Assembly (NCBI RefSeq): GCF_026239655.1
Contig: NZ_JAPIVO010000003.1
Span: 620,001 to 684,000, forward strand
From: Pedobacter sp. MR2016-24
GTDB lineage: Bacteria; Bacteroidota; Bacteroidia; Sphingobacteriales; Sphingobacteriaceae
Direction of reading: 5' to 3'
DNA: 64,000 nucleotides
This document shows positions 45,403-54,244 of this stretch, piece after piece. The notes under the pieces were generated by a model, which ran no database searches, was not told where the DNA came from, and saw nothing but the letters and a program-made list of their open reading frames with translations. A program made the translations under genes and the position numbers. Positions within the stretch are counted from its first letter, which is position 1, and the number at the start of each line of letters is the position of its first letter.

Positions 45403-45660
45403 CTAAGTTGTAGCTACTTCATTCGTATTCACATTCAGATAGCTGATTATTTTCTCCAGAACACCCGGTTCTATATTAGTGTATTTTGAAGACTTCCAAG
45501 TGGATGTCGGCTGATCAAGCCAGACACAAAATGAATGATAACCATCCATTACCACTGCATAAGTTTCGTGAAAATCATCATGGATCCTCATACAAAACCC
45601 TTTGACAGGTTTGCCCTGTACATCAAACTGAAAGTTGAGATAATTACTTAACATATTCAT
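45403..45660 (-). CDS. Small hypothetical protein
   Basis: The 85-residue protein has no signal peptide or membrane segment. It appears as a compact alpha/beta protein (LNFQFDVQGKPVKGFCMRI, then AVVMDGYHSFCVWLDQP, and a C-terminal helix). I recognise no family. Independent transcription is suggested by a clear terminator and a spacer of nearly 100 bases to the next gene. The composition matches its neighbours, so I regard it as a real gene with no assignable role. Confidence 0.55.
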   Translation of the reverse strand: MNMLSNYLNFQFDVQGKPVKGFCMRIHDDFHETYAVVMDGYHSFCVWLDQPTSTWKSSKYTNIEPGVLEKIISYLNVNTNEVATT

Positions 45661-45755
45661 ACCTGGTTAGTTACCTAAGATAACAAATCTAGGATTAAAA
45701 AGTTTATTGAATTTTAAATTGACAACACCAGTTTGTTAAGTTTTCAGCGCGGAGC

Positions 45756-46196
45756 TCAGCCAATGTTAAGCATATTGGAGTAACCCTTCGCAATTAACCT
45801 TCCCTTAGCAGGCAAAAACACCTCACATTGCAAGTTAATAACCGTCTTTCCTCTTTTAACGATTGATGTCTCTGCCACGATCAGATCGCCCTCCTTTGCA
45901 GTCGCGAAATAATCGATTACATTATTCACTGTAGTGAAACGGTCAGCCAGACCCAGCGAATAGACCGTAGCACCGATAATATCGTCAATTAATCCGGCAG
46001 TAACTCCTCCGTGTAATGTACCCATCGGATTAGTCATTTCTTTTCTGATGACATAACTGAACTTCAATGCTCCTGCTTCTGCACTGATGACAACAGGTTT
46101 TAACCAGTTCATATAGGGAGAAGGTGACCCGTACATCTCTTTTCCTGTCAGTGACTTCAAAAAATTCAAACGTTTATCTGATTCAGATTGTTCCAT
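45756..46196 (-). CDS. PaaI-type hotdog thioesterase
   Basis: The acyl-CoA thioesterase-like protein has 146 residues. The hotdog signature NPMGTLHGGVTAGLIDDIIG is present, followed by TTVNNVIDYFATAKEGD and the closing strands. I start at the ATG at 46196; the longer frame would need a TTG. It is divergent from the OsmC gene with only 44 bases between starts, so they share a control region. The substrate is unknown. Confidence 0.88.
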   Translation of the reverse strand: MEQSESDKRLNFLKSLTGKEMYGSPSPYMNWLKPVVISAEAGALKFSYVIRKEMTNPMGTLHGGVTAGLIDDIIGATVYSLGLADRFTTVNNVIDYFATAKEGDLIVAETSIVKRGKTVINLQCEVFLPAKGRLIAKGYSNMLNIG

Positions 46197-46240
46197 ATAC
46201 AGCAATATATAATTGTAAATTTATAAAAACAAAATACCAA

Positions 46241-46651
46241 ATGGCAGAAAACAAAGTTACTGCAATCACAGAATTAGACAGATCACACTACCGTACTAAA
46301 GTTTATGCAGGCGGACATTTTATTTATTCGGATGAGCCGGCAGATCTTGGCGGCACTGATGAGGGAATGACCCCGGCGGCATTACTTTTAGCGAGCCTGG
46401 GCAGCTGTACCGCAATTACCATCAGAATGTATGCAGACAGGAAAGAAATGGCTTTAGAAGCTATTAAAATTCATCTATCAATTGATAATAAAGAAGAAGA
46501 ACTTAGTAAGGATACGAATATATCACGCCAGATAGACTTTATTGGTGATTTAACAGCCGCAGAACGTGAAAGGTTATTACAAATAGCAGACAAGTGCCCT
46601 ATTCATAAAATTTTATCTAATCCCATTAGCATCACCTCCGTTATGTCATAA
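46241..46651 (+). CDS. OsmC-family peroxide-detoxifying protein
   Basis: The 136-residue protein belongs to the OsmC/Ohr fold. Both redox cysteines are visible: SLGSCTAITIRMYA in the central helix and DKCPIHKIL near the end, the HKIL form typical of YhfA-like OsmC proteins. DEPADLGGTDEGMTPAALLL precedes the first. Translation is placed at the ATG at 46241 because the longer frame overlaps the divergent gene's promoter. It likely reduces organic peroxides in the cytoplasm. Confidence 0.9.
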   Translation: MAENKVTAITELDRSHYRTKVYAGGHFIYSDEPADLGGTDEGMTPAALLLASLGSCTAITIRMYADRKEMALEAIKIHLSIDNKEEELSKDTNISRQIDFIGDLTAAERERLLQIADKCPIHKILSNPISITSVMS

Positions 46652-46696
46652 CCGATATAAATTTAGTACGGTATATACTGTAATTAGTACAGTGAT

Positions 46697-47062
46697 TTAA
46701 GCGGCAAGCTGCGCTTTAACCATACTAATCAAATGATCAATATCAAACGGTTTGGCCAGAAAATCATTAGGAGAGCCTGGAGATAATAAAGATTTATCTA
46801 AATTATGACTGGCGGAAATCATGACCACGGGGATATTTTTAAAAGTTGAATGTGACTTCAATGCTTTACAGATATCCCTTCCGTCCAGTCCACCCAGCAT
46901 TACGTCCAGTAAGATCAGATCAGGTTTGTTCTCATCGATTACCTCAAACACCTTTCTTCCGTCTATTAACGTGGTAACTTCGTAACCCTCGTCCTCTAAT
47001 ATGATTTTGATAACATCCAAGATATCGCTATCATCATCCACTGCCAGTATTTTCTTAAACAT
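46697..47062 (-). CDS. Single-domain response regulator
   Basis: The 121-residue protein is a lone receiver domain of CheY type. The acidic pocket is DDDSD at 8-12, the phosphoacceptor Asp is in LILLDVMLGG near 54, and the conserved Thr/Ser (MISAS) and Lys (LAKPFD) follow. It has no output domain, so it must act by protein contact or in a phosphorelay. Two histidine kinases in this window have no adjacent regulator, but pairing with either is speculation. Confidence 0.93.
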   Translation of the reverse strand: MFKKILAVDDDSDILDVIKIILEDEGYEVTTLIDGRKVFEVIDENKPDLILLDVMLGGLDGRDICKALKSHSTFKNIPVVMISASHNLDKSLLSPGSPNDFLAKPFDIDHLISMVKAQLAA

Positions 47063-47179
47063 TATTTCCCCTTCATTTCAAAAAGCTTTATGCGATTAGC
47101 ATGCCATACATAAAAATTATTATAATCAGTATTTATTACTAAAATAATTAGCACTTTTGTAGTCTTATCTGAATCGATC

Positions 47180-48562
47180 ATGTTATATGCTGTAGTAGAT
47201 ATTGAAACAACCGGAGGTCAGCCCTCAGGTAATGGCATCACCGAGATTTCCATCCTGGTTCATGATGGGCTAAAAGTTATAGACGAATATGAAACATTAA
47301 TCAATCCTGATCAGCACATTCCTGATTATATACAGGTGTTAACAGGTATAAGCAATGAGATGGTGGAAAATGCACCGCTCTTTTCTGAAGTGGCTTCCAG
47401 AATATACGATATGCTGCATAATAAAATATTTGTAGCGCACAATGTGAATTTCGACTTTTCTTTCCTTAAACATCAGCTTGCGCAATCCGGCTACCAGCTG
47501 CAAAGTAAAAAGCTATGTACCGTGAGAATGAGCAGGAAACTGTTACCGGGGCATGCTTCATATAGTCTGGGTAAACTATGCAGCGCATTGAAAATTAATT
47601 TAAATAACAGGCACCGGGCCGGAGGAGATGCTGCAGCCACAGCAATTCTTTTAACCATGTTGCTCGAAAAGGATACTGAAGGAGTTATTCATCAGTCGCT
47701 TCACAAAGCTTCCAAAGAACAGGTTTTACCACCTAATCTTTCAAAATCACAAATAGATGCATTGCCATCTGCTCCCGGAGTATATTATTTTAAAGATCAG
47801 AAAGGGACGATCATCTATATCGGCAAGGCAATAGATATCAAAAAAAGGGTTTGCTCCCACTTTGCCGGCACCAAAATAAATAAACAACGTCAGGATTTCA
47901 TGAGAAATGTTTACCAGATAGATTTTACTATTTGCGGGACAGAACTGATGGCACTGATTCTTGAAGCTACAGAGATCCAAAAATACTGGCCGGAGAATAA
48001 CCGTGCATTGAAGAAGTTTGAACAGAAATATGCGATGTACGCTTTCGAAGATCAGAAAGGATATATCCGGATAGGTATTGATAAGTACAAGAAAAACAGC
48101 AACGCACTCTATGCTTTCAATAGTTTATTATCGGCACATAGTATGTTGCGCGGTCTGATCTCAGAACACACCTTATGTGAAAAATTATGTTTTATTCAGA
48201 AGGACAGGTCTGCCTGTACCGCTTATGAAACAGAAAACTGCCACGGTGCTTGTCTCGGTTTGGAGCATCCATACAGTTATAACCTCCGGGTTAAAGCAGC
48301 AATTGCTCATTTAAAGTCGGCATTACCCTCTTTTGCACTGATAGATTCCGGCAGAAATGAAGAAGAACAGAGCTGTTTATGGGTCGAAGAAGGAAAATTT
48401 CATGGAATGGGATATATTTCTTTTCATACAGATGTATCCGATCTCGAAACTTTAAAGTCTTGCATAGTGCCTTATCCATCAAATGATTATATCCTGAATA
48501 TGATCCTTGGATATGCAGAAACACATCCCGATAAGAGGCTGGAGTTCCCAAAAACAGCATAA
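47180..48562 (+). CDS. DnaQ-like exonuclease fused to a GIY-YIG (UvrC-like) domain
   Basis: The protein has 460 residues. Residues 1-170 form a DEDDh 3'-5' exonuclease (VVDIETTGG, HNVNFDFSFL, HRAGGDAAAT). Residues about 195-275 hold a GIY-YIG nuclease like the N-terminal half of UvrC (SAPGVYYFKDQKGTIIYIGK). The rest (to 460) includes a cysteine-containing segment LCFIQKDRSACTAYE. This fusion is related to the Cho/PolC-like proteins that cut on the 3' side of lesions in nucleotide excision repair. It is present here as a stand-alone gene. Confidence 0.9.
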   Translation: MLYAVVDIETTGGQPSGNGITEISILVHDGLKVIDEYETLINPDQHIPDYIQVLTGISNEMVENAPLFSEVASRIYDMLHNKIFVAHNVNFDFSFLKHQLAQSGYQLQSKKLCTVRMSRKLLPGHASYSLGKLCSALKINLNNRHRAGGDAAATAILLTMLLEKDTEGVIHQSLHKASKEQVLPPNLSKSQIDALPSAPGVYYFKDQKGTIIYIGKAIDIKKRVCSHFAGTKINKQRQDFMRNVYQIDFTICGTELMALILEATEIQKYWPENNRALKKFEQKYAMYAFEDQKGYIRIGIDKYKKNSNALYAFNSLLSAHSMLRGLISEHTLCEKLCFIQKDRSACTAYETENCHGACLGLEHPYSYNLRVKAAIAHLKSALPSFALIDSGRNEEEQSCLWVEEGKFHGMGYISFHTDVSDLETLKSCIVPYPSNDYILNMILGYAETHPDKRLEFPKTA

Positions 48563-48587
48563 TTCTTAAAAATAATTCAAAATAGAT

Positions 48588-48618
48588 TTGCTGATATTGT
48601 ATAGAAATTCTATCTTTG
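48588..48618 (+). promoter_or_regulatory. Promoter of tRNA-Arg
   Basis: TTG at 48588-48590 and TATCTTTG at 48611-48618 match the Bacteroidota consensus with a 20-base spacer. The tRNA begins 21 bases after the box. Confidence 0.6.
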
Positions 48619-48638
48619 GCGCTCCTGAAAGGGAATAC

Positions 48639-48712
48639 GCATCCATAGCTCAGCTGGATAGAGCAACGGTTTTCTAAACCGTAGGTCATAGGTTCGAATC
48701 CTATTGGGTGTA
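48639..48712 (+). tRNA. tRNA-Arg (anticodon TCT)
   Basis: A 74-base cloverleaf folds by eye: acceptor GCATCCA with TGGGTGT (first pair G-T), D arm GCTC/GAGC, anticodon stem ACGGT/ACCGT with loop TTTCTAA giving anticodon TCT, a five-base variable loop, and T arm ATAGG/CCTAT around TTCGAAT. The 3' CCA is not encoded. The tRNA reads AGA codons. Confidence 0.96.
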
Positions 48713-48718
48713 CAAAGT

Positions 48719-48753
48719 AAAAACGGCCTCTAAAATATTTAGAGGCCGTTTTT
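48719..48753. terminator. Bidirectional terminator after tRNA-Arg
   Basis: A perfect 16-bp stem (48719-48734 with 48738-48753) encloses a three-base loop, with AAAAA and TTTTT at the ends. It serves the tRNA on one strand and the DUF2461 gene on the other. Confidence 0.9.
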
Positions 48754-48761
48754 ATTGATAA

Positions 48762-49481
48762 TCATTTGATTATAGTTCCGTTCACATCCGTGGTCAGCAC
48801 CTCAGTCATATAATCAAAAAAAGGGCGCATATTCTTGAATACCTGATTCGCGTCCTCCACAAAGGAAGCAGCTAAGACTTCTTCATCAGTAAAACTTTTG
48901 AATAGCAAAAACTGTTTATATCTCAGCAGATCTATTGCTTCATCATCTGGAGAAAAACCTTTAGGCGTGGTTTTTAATTGTTCGCCTTTTATTTTTCCAA
49001 AAGTTTCCACGAATGACTTATCTGCTAAAATTTTTCTCAATGGTGCAGGGTCAGCACTGAATTCGTTACGCAGCCGTTTTAGGTCTTCCGCAGAAGGCCC
49101 CTGAAAGCCACCACCAATGAAGCTGTTGCCAGGTTCAATATGATAGTAATATCCACCCCTGCGTTGTTTTGTCGCTCGTGTAAAATTTCCGCCCCAATTA
49201 TTTTTGTAAGGAATCTTTACCTTAGAAAAGCGCGTGTCTTTATAGATACGGTGCAAACTCTTTTTTCCGGAAGGAGTCTCAATAACATCATGTTTATTTA
49301 ATTCCGTCAGTAATCTTTCAGCAAGATGCTCCATGAGTTCTTTTTGTAACAGATACTCCTCTTTATGTGCGTTAAACCACTCGCGTTCGTTATTCTCCTG
49401 CAATGATTTCAGAAATTCAAGGCTTGACGCGGGAAGAGCTGATTGTAATTTCGACATCGCTGAAGAATTAAACCTATTCAT
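48762..49481 (-). CDS. DUF2461 domain-containing protein
   Basis: The cytoplasmic protein (about 239 residues) has the family pattern: SLEFLKSLQENNEREWFNAH near the start, RIYKDTRFSKVKIPYKNN, GGYYYHIEPGNSFIGGG in the middle, and a C-terminal DEEVLAASFVEDA. The molecular role is unknown. Start codons possible are 49481, which overlaps the ppnP stop by 8 bases, and 49457; I list the former. It is cotranscribed with ppnP. Confidence 0.85.
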   Translation of the reverse strand: MNRFNSSAMSKLQSALPASSLEFLKSLQENNEREWFNAHKEEYLLQKELMEHLAERLLTELNKHDVIETPSGKKSLHRIYKDTRFSKVKIPYKNNWGGNFTRATKQRRGGYYYHIEPGNSFIGGGFQGPSAEDLKRLRNEFSADPAPLRKILADKSFVETFGKIKGEQLKTTPKGFSPDDEAIDLLRYKQFLLFKSFTDEEVLAASFVEDANQVFKNMRPFFDYMTEVLTTDVNGTIIK

Positions 49482-49788
49482 AATAACAGATATAAGCAAC
49501 ATCCGAATCGCATTTCACGTCAAAGGTAACTCCGGAGGCGATATCAAATTCTTCAGATTGCTCATATATTTTGTAACCACTGTCATTTAATTTCACCTCC
49601 AGCCTACCGGCAATGATGATCATCTTTTCAGCTGAAGACGTCGAAAATGTATAACTCCCCGCTTTCATCACACCTACTGTAGCCTTACCTTTGTCTGTAT
49701 GCAAGCCCAGGCTCTGAACCTGACCATCGAAGTAGGTATTATGCGTTATTGACTCATTTGTTATCGAAGAACTCTGCTGATTACTCAT
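49474..49788 (-). CDS. ppnP: Pyrimidine/purine nucleoside phosphorylase
   Basis: The 104-residue cupin-fold enzyme splits nucleosides with phosphate into base and ribose-1-phosphate. Seen: TYFDGQVQSLGLHT, KATVGVMKAGSYTFSTS, AEKMIIIAGRLEVKL and the closing SGVTFDVKCDSDVAYICYY, matching the PpnP (DUF1255) pattern. It is about ten residues longer at the N terminus than the E. coli protein. It is the first gene of a two-gene minus-strand unit. Confidence 0.9.
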   Translation of the reverse strand: MSNQQSSSITNESITHNTYFDGQVQSLGLHTDKGKATVGVMKAGSYTFSTSSAEKMIIIAGRLEVKLNDSGYKIYEQSEEFDIASGVTFDVKCDSDVAYICYYE

Positions 49789-49907
49789 ATTTTTATTTTA
49801 GTTGAATTGGGATTCAGTCGTTTCCTGTCCTAAATTATAAAAAAGAATAAATCGTTTTTAGTTAAGCTCGTTTAAACTGCAGTTCAGAATATTATATTTA
49901 CATTCAT

Positions 49908-50642
49908 ATGTCGTATTCAGAAACAAAACCACATCCTGAACTATCACCATACATCGATGCTTATTGGATAGCGGAAGGCGGGGGAAATTTTGTTCATCAG
50001 GAAAGTATCTTACCTGATGGATGTGTAGATATTATTCTGAATTTAAAAGCAGATTGCCGGTTAGAGGACGGTTCCGTTTTTATGGAAAGTGAAACAGCAT
50101 ACCTTATTGGTACAATGACCCGTTCCGGCAGTAGCAGTATCGGACCTGACAATAAGTTATTAGGCATACGCTTTAAACCAGCTTCATTTTCCATTTTTTA
50201 TCAATTTTCCTCGCTACATGAATTCACAGATCGAAGCATAGCATTTGAGAAAGGTCTGGCACCTGATATACACCAGGTGATGAAGTATGGCGACAAGTAT
50301 CTCAATCACTTTTTTCTAAGCAAACTATCTCCCTCCTGTCATATGCTTATGCCTGTGATAGCTGATATACAACTGAACAAAGGGCAAACCAGGATCGCTG
50401 ATATTGCAAAACGGCATTTCACGACAGTTAAACAATTGGAAAGGCATTTCAAATTTCATATAGGTACCAGTCCTAAAGAGTTTGTTAACCTGACCCGTTA
50501 TCAGTTTGCTTTCGAAAAAATCAGGAACAACACTACGAATTCAACTTTGCTGCAGATTGCGTTGGAACATGGCTATTATGATCATGCTCATCTTACCAAT
50601 GAAATAAAGAAGTATACCGGTGTAACGCCCTCCTCTTTATAG
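49908..50642 (+). CDS. AraC-family transcriptional regulator
   Basis: The regulator has 244 residues. The N-terminal part (about 1-130) matches the DUF6597-type domain seen in one AraC subgroup (PHPELSPYIDAYWIAEG, ESILPDGCVDIILNL, LLGIRFKPASF). The C-terminal double helix-turn-helix covers 145-244 (IADIAKRHFTTVKQLERHF, then LLQIALEHGYYDHAHLTNEIK). It is divergent from ppnP, and the next gene, a VOC protein, follows 93 bases away. The ligand is unknown. Confidence 0.9.
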   Translation: MSYSETKPHPELSPYIDAYWIAEGGGNFVHQESILPDGCVDIILNLKADCRLEDGSVFMESETAYLIGTMTRSGSSSIGPDNKLLGIRFKPASFSIFYQFSSLHEFTDRSIAFEKGLAPDIHQVMKYGDKYLNHFFLSKLSPSCHMLMPVIADIQLNKGQTRIADIAKRHFTTVKQLERHFKFHIGTSPKEFVNLTRYQFAFEKIRNNTTNSTLLQIALEHGYYDHAHLTNEIKKYTGVTPSSL

Positions 50643-50735
50643 AAACAGATGGAATTATTATTTTGTCGCATTTTTACAAATAGACATCACACCTAACAGG
50701 ATACATTTGTTAAAAATAAATTCATCTAATAAACA

Positions 50736-51134
50736 ATGAAAATGGTAAAATTCAATTACACTATCCTTTACGTGCGGGATGTGACCAGATCAATTACTTT
50801 TTATGAACAGGCATTTGGTTTCATCCGTAAATTCATTACTCCGGAAAACAATTATGGAGAATTGACTAGCGGCGATACGACCATATCCTTCGCCTCCATA
50901 ACATTAGCGAAGAGCAATTTATCCGCTGGATTTGTTGAAAGTAAGCCTGAAGCCAAACCATTTGGCATAGAATTAGGCTTTACTACTGACGATGTACAAC
51001 TCACTTTTGACAATGCAATCACAGCTGGTGCAATTCCAGTGGAAGAACTAAAAATAAAACCATGGGGACAATCCGTAGCCTACGTAAAAGATCTGGACGG
51101 ATTTTTAATCGAAATCTGTACACCAATGAATTAG
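50736..51134 (+). CDS. VOC-superfamily protein (glyoxalase/bleomycin-resistance fold)
   Basis: The protein of 132 residues has two beta-alpha-beta-beta-beta modules: FNYTILYVRDVTRSITFYEQ at the start, GELTSGDTTISF, then the second module with GIELGFTTDDVQLTFD and the metal-binding Glu in FLIEICTP. Members include lyases, dioxygenases and antibiotic-binding proteins; the substrate cannot be told. The upstream AraC gene may control it. A second ATG lies two codons downstream. Confidence 0.85.
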   Translation: MKMVKFNYTILYVRDVTRSITFYEQAFGFIRKFITPENNYGELTSGDTTISFASITLAKSNLSAGFVESKPEAKPFGIELGFTTDDVQLTFDNAITAGAIPVEELKIKPWGQSVAYVKDLDGFLIEICTPMN

Positions 51135-51211
51135 TTGTCAGACAAATACAACAAACCATATCTGCATACACCATTTTCAAAGAAATCTCCTGTATAAATC
51201 AATTATTGCCT

Positions 51212-51219
51212 TAACTTTG
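51212..51219 (+). promoter_or_regulatory. Promoter box of the Hsp70-like gene
   Basis: TAACTTTG matches TAnnTTTG exactly, 54 bases before the start codon. No clear TTG is found at the expected distance upstream. Confidence 0.45.
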
Positions 51220-51273
51220 CACCCCCGCAGGACGAGGCAATAAATAATTGATACATAATATTCCCCTTTTACA

Positions 51274-52545
51274 ATGAGTAAGTTTCTATATGGTATTGAC
51301 TTTGGAACAACCAATTCAGCACTATCCATTTATGACGAAGACAAAAAAGAGATCATAAACACGATCAAGGTTCCTTCTCTTTTATATTTCCTGAAAGAAC
51401 AAAGTGCTGCCTCGGAAGAATTGAATTATGTTGTAGGTGAACATGCGATCACTTCTTATCTGGAAGATGGTATGAAAGGCCGCTTTATTAAATCAATCAA
51501 GCAGATTCTATCCAGATCCAGTTTTATTGAGACAAAGATCCACCACAAAAGATATAATGCTTCAGATCTTGTTGCGCTGATCTTAAAAGATCTGAAAGCC
51601 AAAGCTGACGAGATAGTCGGCTATGATTGCAAAAAAGCTATTATCGGGCGACCTGTATTTTTTGATGACGATAGCACTGCAAAGGATACACTGGCCCAAA
51701 CAAGATTAAGCAAAGCTGCTGCGCTTGCCGGATTTACAGATGTACGGTTTCAGTTTGAGCCCATCGGTGCCGCATTTGCTTATGAAAAAACGATTACCAA
51801 AAAAGAAAAAGTACTGGTGGCCGATCTTGGAGGTGGAACCACAGATTTCACTTATTTAATTCTGGACCCGGCGAAGTCGGGAAATAAAAACAGGAAAGAA
51901 GACATGATCGCCTCGGGTGGTATCTATATCGGTGGTGACAGTTTTGATTCTGCTTTTATGTGGGATCAGGGTACTCCTCATTTTGGTAAAAACACTAAAT
52001 ATGAAGCTACTCCGGGCAAAGTGCTGACTGTGCCCATATCTCTTTTTGCTAATATCTGCTCCTGGGACCAGATGAACTTTTTCAATGGTCTTCGTATCAA
52101 AAAAGATATGGAAAACTATTATCATTATTCAAAAAGAGACCGGAAATTCAAAAACCTGATCACGTTGATTGACAATAACCTTGGATACTCTGTATTTCAG
52201 GCAATTGAAAAAACAAAAATAGAATTATCCGAACAGGAAATTTCACAATTTGCCTATTCCAATATGGAAATAGAAATTGACGAACAGATTTCCCTTTCTC
52301 AATACAATACGATCATTCAAAAAGACATCAATAAAATAAGCGTTTATCTGGATGAGTTCATGGCCAAAAATGAGATCAAGCCCGAGGAAATCGACAGTTT
52401 GTTCCTCACCGGCGGATCTTCATTGGTAAGTGGCGTACAGAACCTGTTTAAAACAAAATTCCCTCATATATCCGTTACCTCAGGGGACAACTTTACCAGT
52501 GTAGCAAAAGGACTTGCCTATAGCGGTTACCTGTTTGAAGATTAA
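51274..52545 (+). CDS. YegD-like Hsp70-family ATPase without substrate-binding domain
   Basis: The protein has 423 residues of actin-like ATPase fold only. The phosphate-binding loops are GIDFGTTNSALS at residues 8-19 and ADLGGGTTDFTYL near 188-200, and the adenosine motif is FLTGGSSLV near 388. A DnaK-type substrate-binding domain and lid are absent, as in YegD. Roles of such proteins are poorly known. The gene has its own promoter box and a strong bidirectional terminator. Confidence 0.88.
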   Translation: MSKFLYGIDFGTTNSALSIYDEDKKEIINTIKVPSLLYFLKEQSAASEELNYVVGEHAITSYLEDGMKGRFIKSIKQILSRSSFIETKIHHKRYNASDLVALILKDLKAKADEIVGYDCKKAIIGRPVFFDDDSTAKDTLAQTRLSKAAALAGFTDVRFQFEPIGAAFAYEKTITKKEKVLVADLGGGTTDFTYLILDPAKSGNKNRKEDMIASGGIYIGGDSFDSAFMWDQGTPHFGKNTKYEATPGKVLTVPISLFANICSWDQMNFFNGLRIKKDMENYYHYSKRDRKFKNLITLIDNNLGYSVFQAIEKTKIELSEQEISQFAYSNMEIEIDEQISLSQYNTIIQKDINKISVYLDEFMAKNEIKPEEIDSLFLTGGSSLVSGVQNLFKTKFPHISVTSGDNFTSVAKGLAYSGYLFED

Positions 52546-52563
52546 CCTGTAGCAGCACCAATA

Positions 52564-52598
52564 AAAAAAGGTTACCGGCGATGCCGGTAACCTTTTTT
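52564..52598. terminator. Bidirectional terminator
   Basis: A perfect 16-bp stem (52564-52579 with 52583-52598) has a GAT loop, with A6 and T6 ends, between the convergent Hsp70-like and azoreductase genes. Confidence 0.92.
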
Positions 52599-52621
52599 GC
52601 TAACAATTATTACTACAATGA

Positions 52622-53221
52622 TTACAATACAATACTATCAATAGCTTTGTCTAAAGCAGCTCCCTGCAGATCCGCTACTGCAAATCCTTCAGCTCTTACT
52701 ATAGTTACATCAGTAATACCTATAAAACCTAACATCGTTTTGATATAAGGAACTACAAAATCATAAGCCACGGCATCACCAGAACTATATACACCACCTG
52801 TAGCTACTGCTACATATGCTTTTTTACCAGTGACCAAACCTTCAGGACCATTAGCAGTGTATTTAAAAGTAATGCCTGCACGTGCAATATGGTCAAACCA
52901 TGATTTCAAAACAGATGAGATACCGAAATTATACATCGGAGCACCAATTACCAAAACGTCTGCATCCATAATTTCCTGAATAGCTTCGTTAGAATGACGG
53001 ATGGCTGCTTTGTTAGCATCAGTATGTTGCTCTACCGGTGTAAAAAATGCATTCAAATGCGCTTCTTCCAAATGGGGAAAAGGCTGCGTAGCCAAATTAT
53101 GGGTCTTAACGGCAGCTCCCGGATCCTGTTCCTTTAATCTTTCTATAATCGCATTCGCTAATTTGATGCTGTTAGACGCTTCGCCCCTCGGGCTTGAAAT
53201 GATGTTTAATATCTTTGACAT
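52622..53221 (-). CDS. azoR: FMN-dependent NADH azoreductase
   Basis: The flavodoxin-fold quinone/azo reductase has 199 residues. FMN-phosphate binding is in SSPRGEASNSIKLANAI at 9-25, the flavin ring segment is GAPMYNFGISSVLKSWFDH, and VATGGVYSSGD closes the pocket. The family reduces quinones and azo compounds with NADH, often against electrophile stress. The gene is monocistronic and convergent with the Hsp70-like gene. Confidence 0.93.
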   Translation of the reverse strand: MSKILNIISSPRGEASNSIKLANAIIERLKEQDPGAAVKTHNLATQPFPHLEEAHLNAFFTPVEQHTDANKAAIRHSNEAIQEIMDADVLVIGAPMYNFGISSVLKSWFDHIARAGITFKYTANGPEGLVTGKKAYVAVATGGVYSSGDAVAYDFVVPYIKTMLGFIGITDVTIVRAEGFAVADLQGAALDKAIDSIVL

Positions 53222-53381
53222 GATTATATTTTATATGATAATTTCTTCTTTGATGTTGTAAAAGTAGAGATAACAAAATGAACGGCTCTTGATCTGTGAT
53301 AAGAAATGATCAGCCACACAAAAAGTAATTCGCCCTGTTATTAAAGAATATATTTAGATTTAACAATCACCAACGGATTAA

Positions 53382-54206
53382 ATGGCATCACCGACAAAAA
53401 AAGACTGGCGCTTCGCTTTACATGAAGTGATATATGAATCGAATACCCCTGCAGGAAAAGCATTTGACGTAGCCCTCCTCTTTGCTATTTTTACCAGCAT
53501 CATCATCGTCATGCTGGATAGTGTACAAAGTCTTCACAAACAGTACGGAGGACTGTTTTACACGATTGAATGGATATTTTCGGCACTGTTTACTTTAGAA
53601 TATATATTGAGACTGATCAGTATAAGGCGACCAGCCAAATATGTATTTAGCTTCCTGGGAATCATAGACCTGATCGCCCTCATCCCAACCTATCTCAGCA
53701 TCTTTTTTATAGGTGCACAGTCTCTATTAGTGTTCCGGGCCCTGCGACTCCTCCGCGTATTCCGCATCTTCAAATTGGGTCATTTTTTAACAGAGATCAA
53801 CTTTCTTACTGTTGCAATCAAAGGAAGTATCAGAAAGATCAGTATTTTCCTGATGACGGTATTTATGCTTGCGGTAATTTTAGGTTCCATTATGTACCTT
53901 GTAGAGCAACGCGAAAATGGTTTTTCCAATATTCCGGAAAGTATTTACTGGGCCATCGTAACAATCACTACGGTAGGTTATGGAGATATTTCACCCGTTA
54001 CACCAATCGGAAAGATGCTTGCTGCACTGGTAATGCTGATTGGTTATGCCATCATAGCCGTTCCAACGGGTATCATCACACATGATCTGGCCATCGCTGC
54101 CCGGAAGAAGAAAGAAGTACTGGAGTCCTGCCCCGCCTGCAGCCGGGAAGGCCACGATGCCGACGCTGCTTTTTGTAAGTACTGCGGTTCTTCCTTATTC
54201 TCCTGA
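53382..54206 (+). CDS. Voltage-gated potassium channel with C-terminal zinc ribbon
   Basis: The 274-residue protein has six membrane segments. S4 carries regularly spaced arginines (RALRLLRVFRIFKL), and the pore helix is followed by the selectivity filter TITTVGYGD near residue 200. After S6 the protein continues with a short basic helix and ends in CPACSREGHDADAAFCKYCG, two CxxC pairs forming a likely zinc ribbon. The Kv/KvAP-like part is standard for Bacteroidota, while the ribbon is a less usual addition that may sense metal or bind a partner. Confidence 0.92.
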   Translation: MASPTKKDWRFALHEVIYESNTPAGKAFDVALLFAIFTSIIIVMLDSVQSLHKQYGGLFYTIEWIFSALFTLEYILRLISIRRPAKYVFSFLGIIDLIALIPTYLSIFFIGAQSLLVFRALRLLRVFRIFKLGHFLTEINFLTVAIKGSIRKISIFLMTVFMLAVILGSIMYLVEQRENGFSNIPESIYWAIVTITTVGYGDISPVTPIGKMLAALVMLIGYAIIAVPTGIITHDLAIAARKKKEVLESCPACSREGHDADAAFCKYCGSSLFS

Positions 54207-54244
54207 CAACAAAACCAAAGACAAGTGAATATCTCGTTGGCGGA

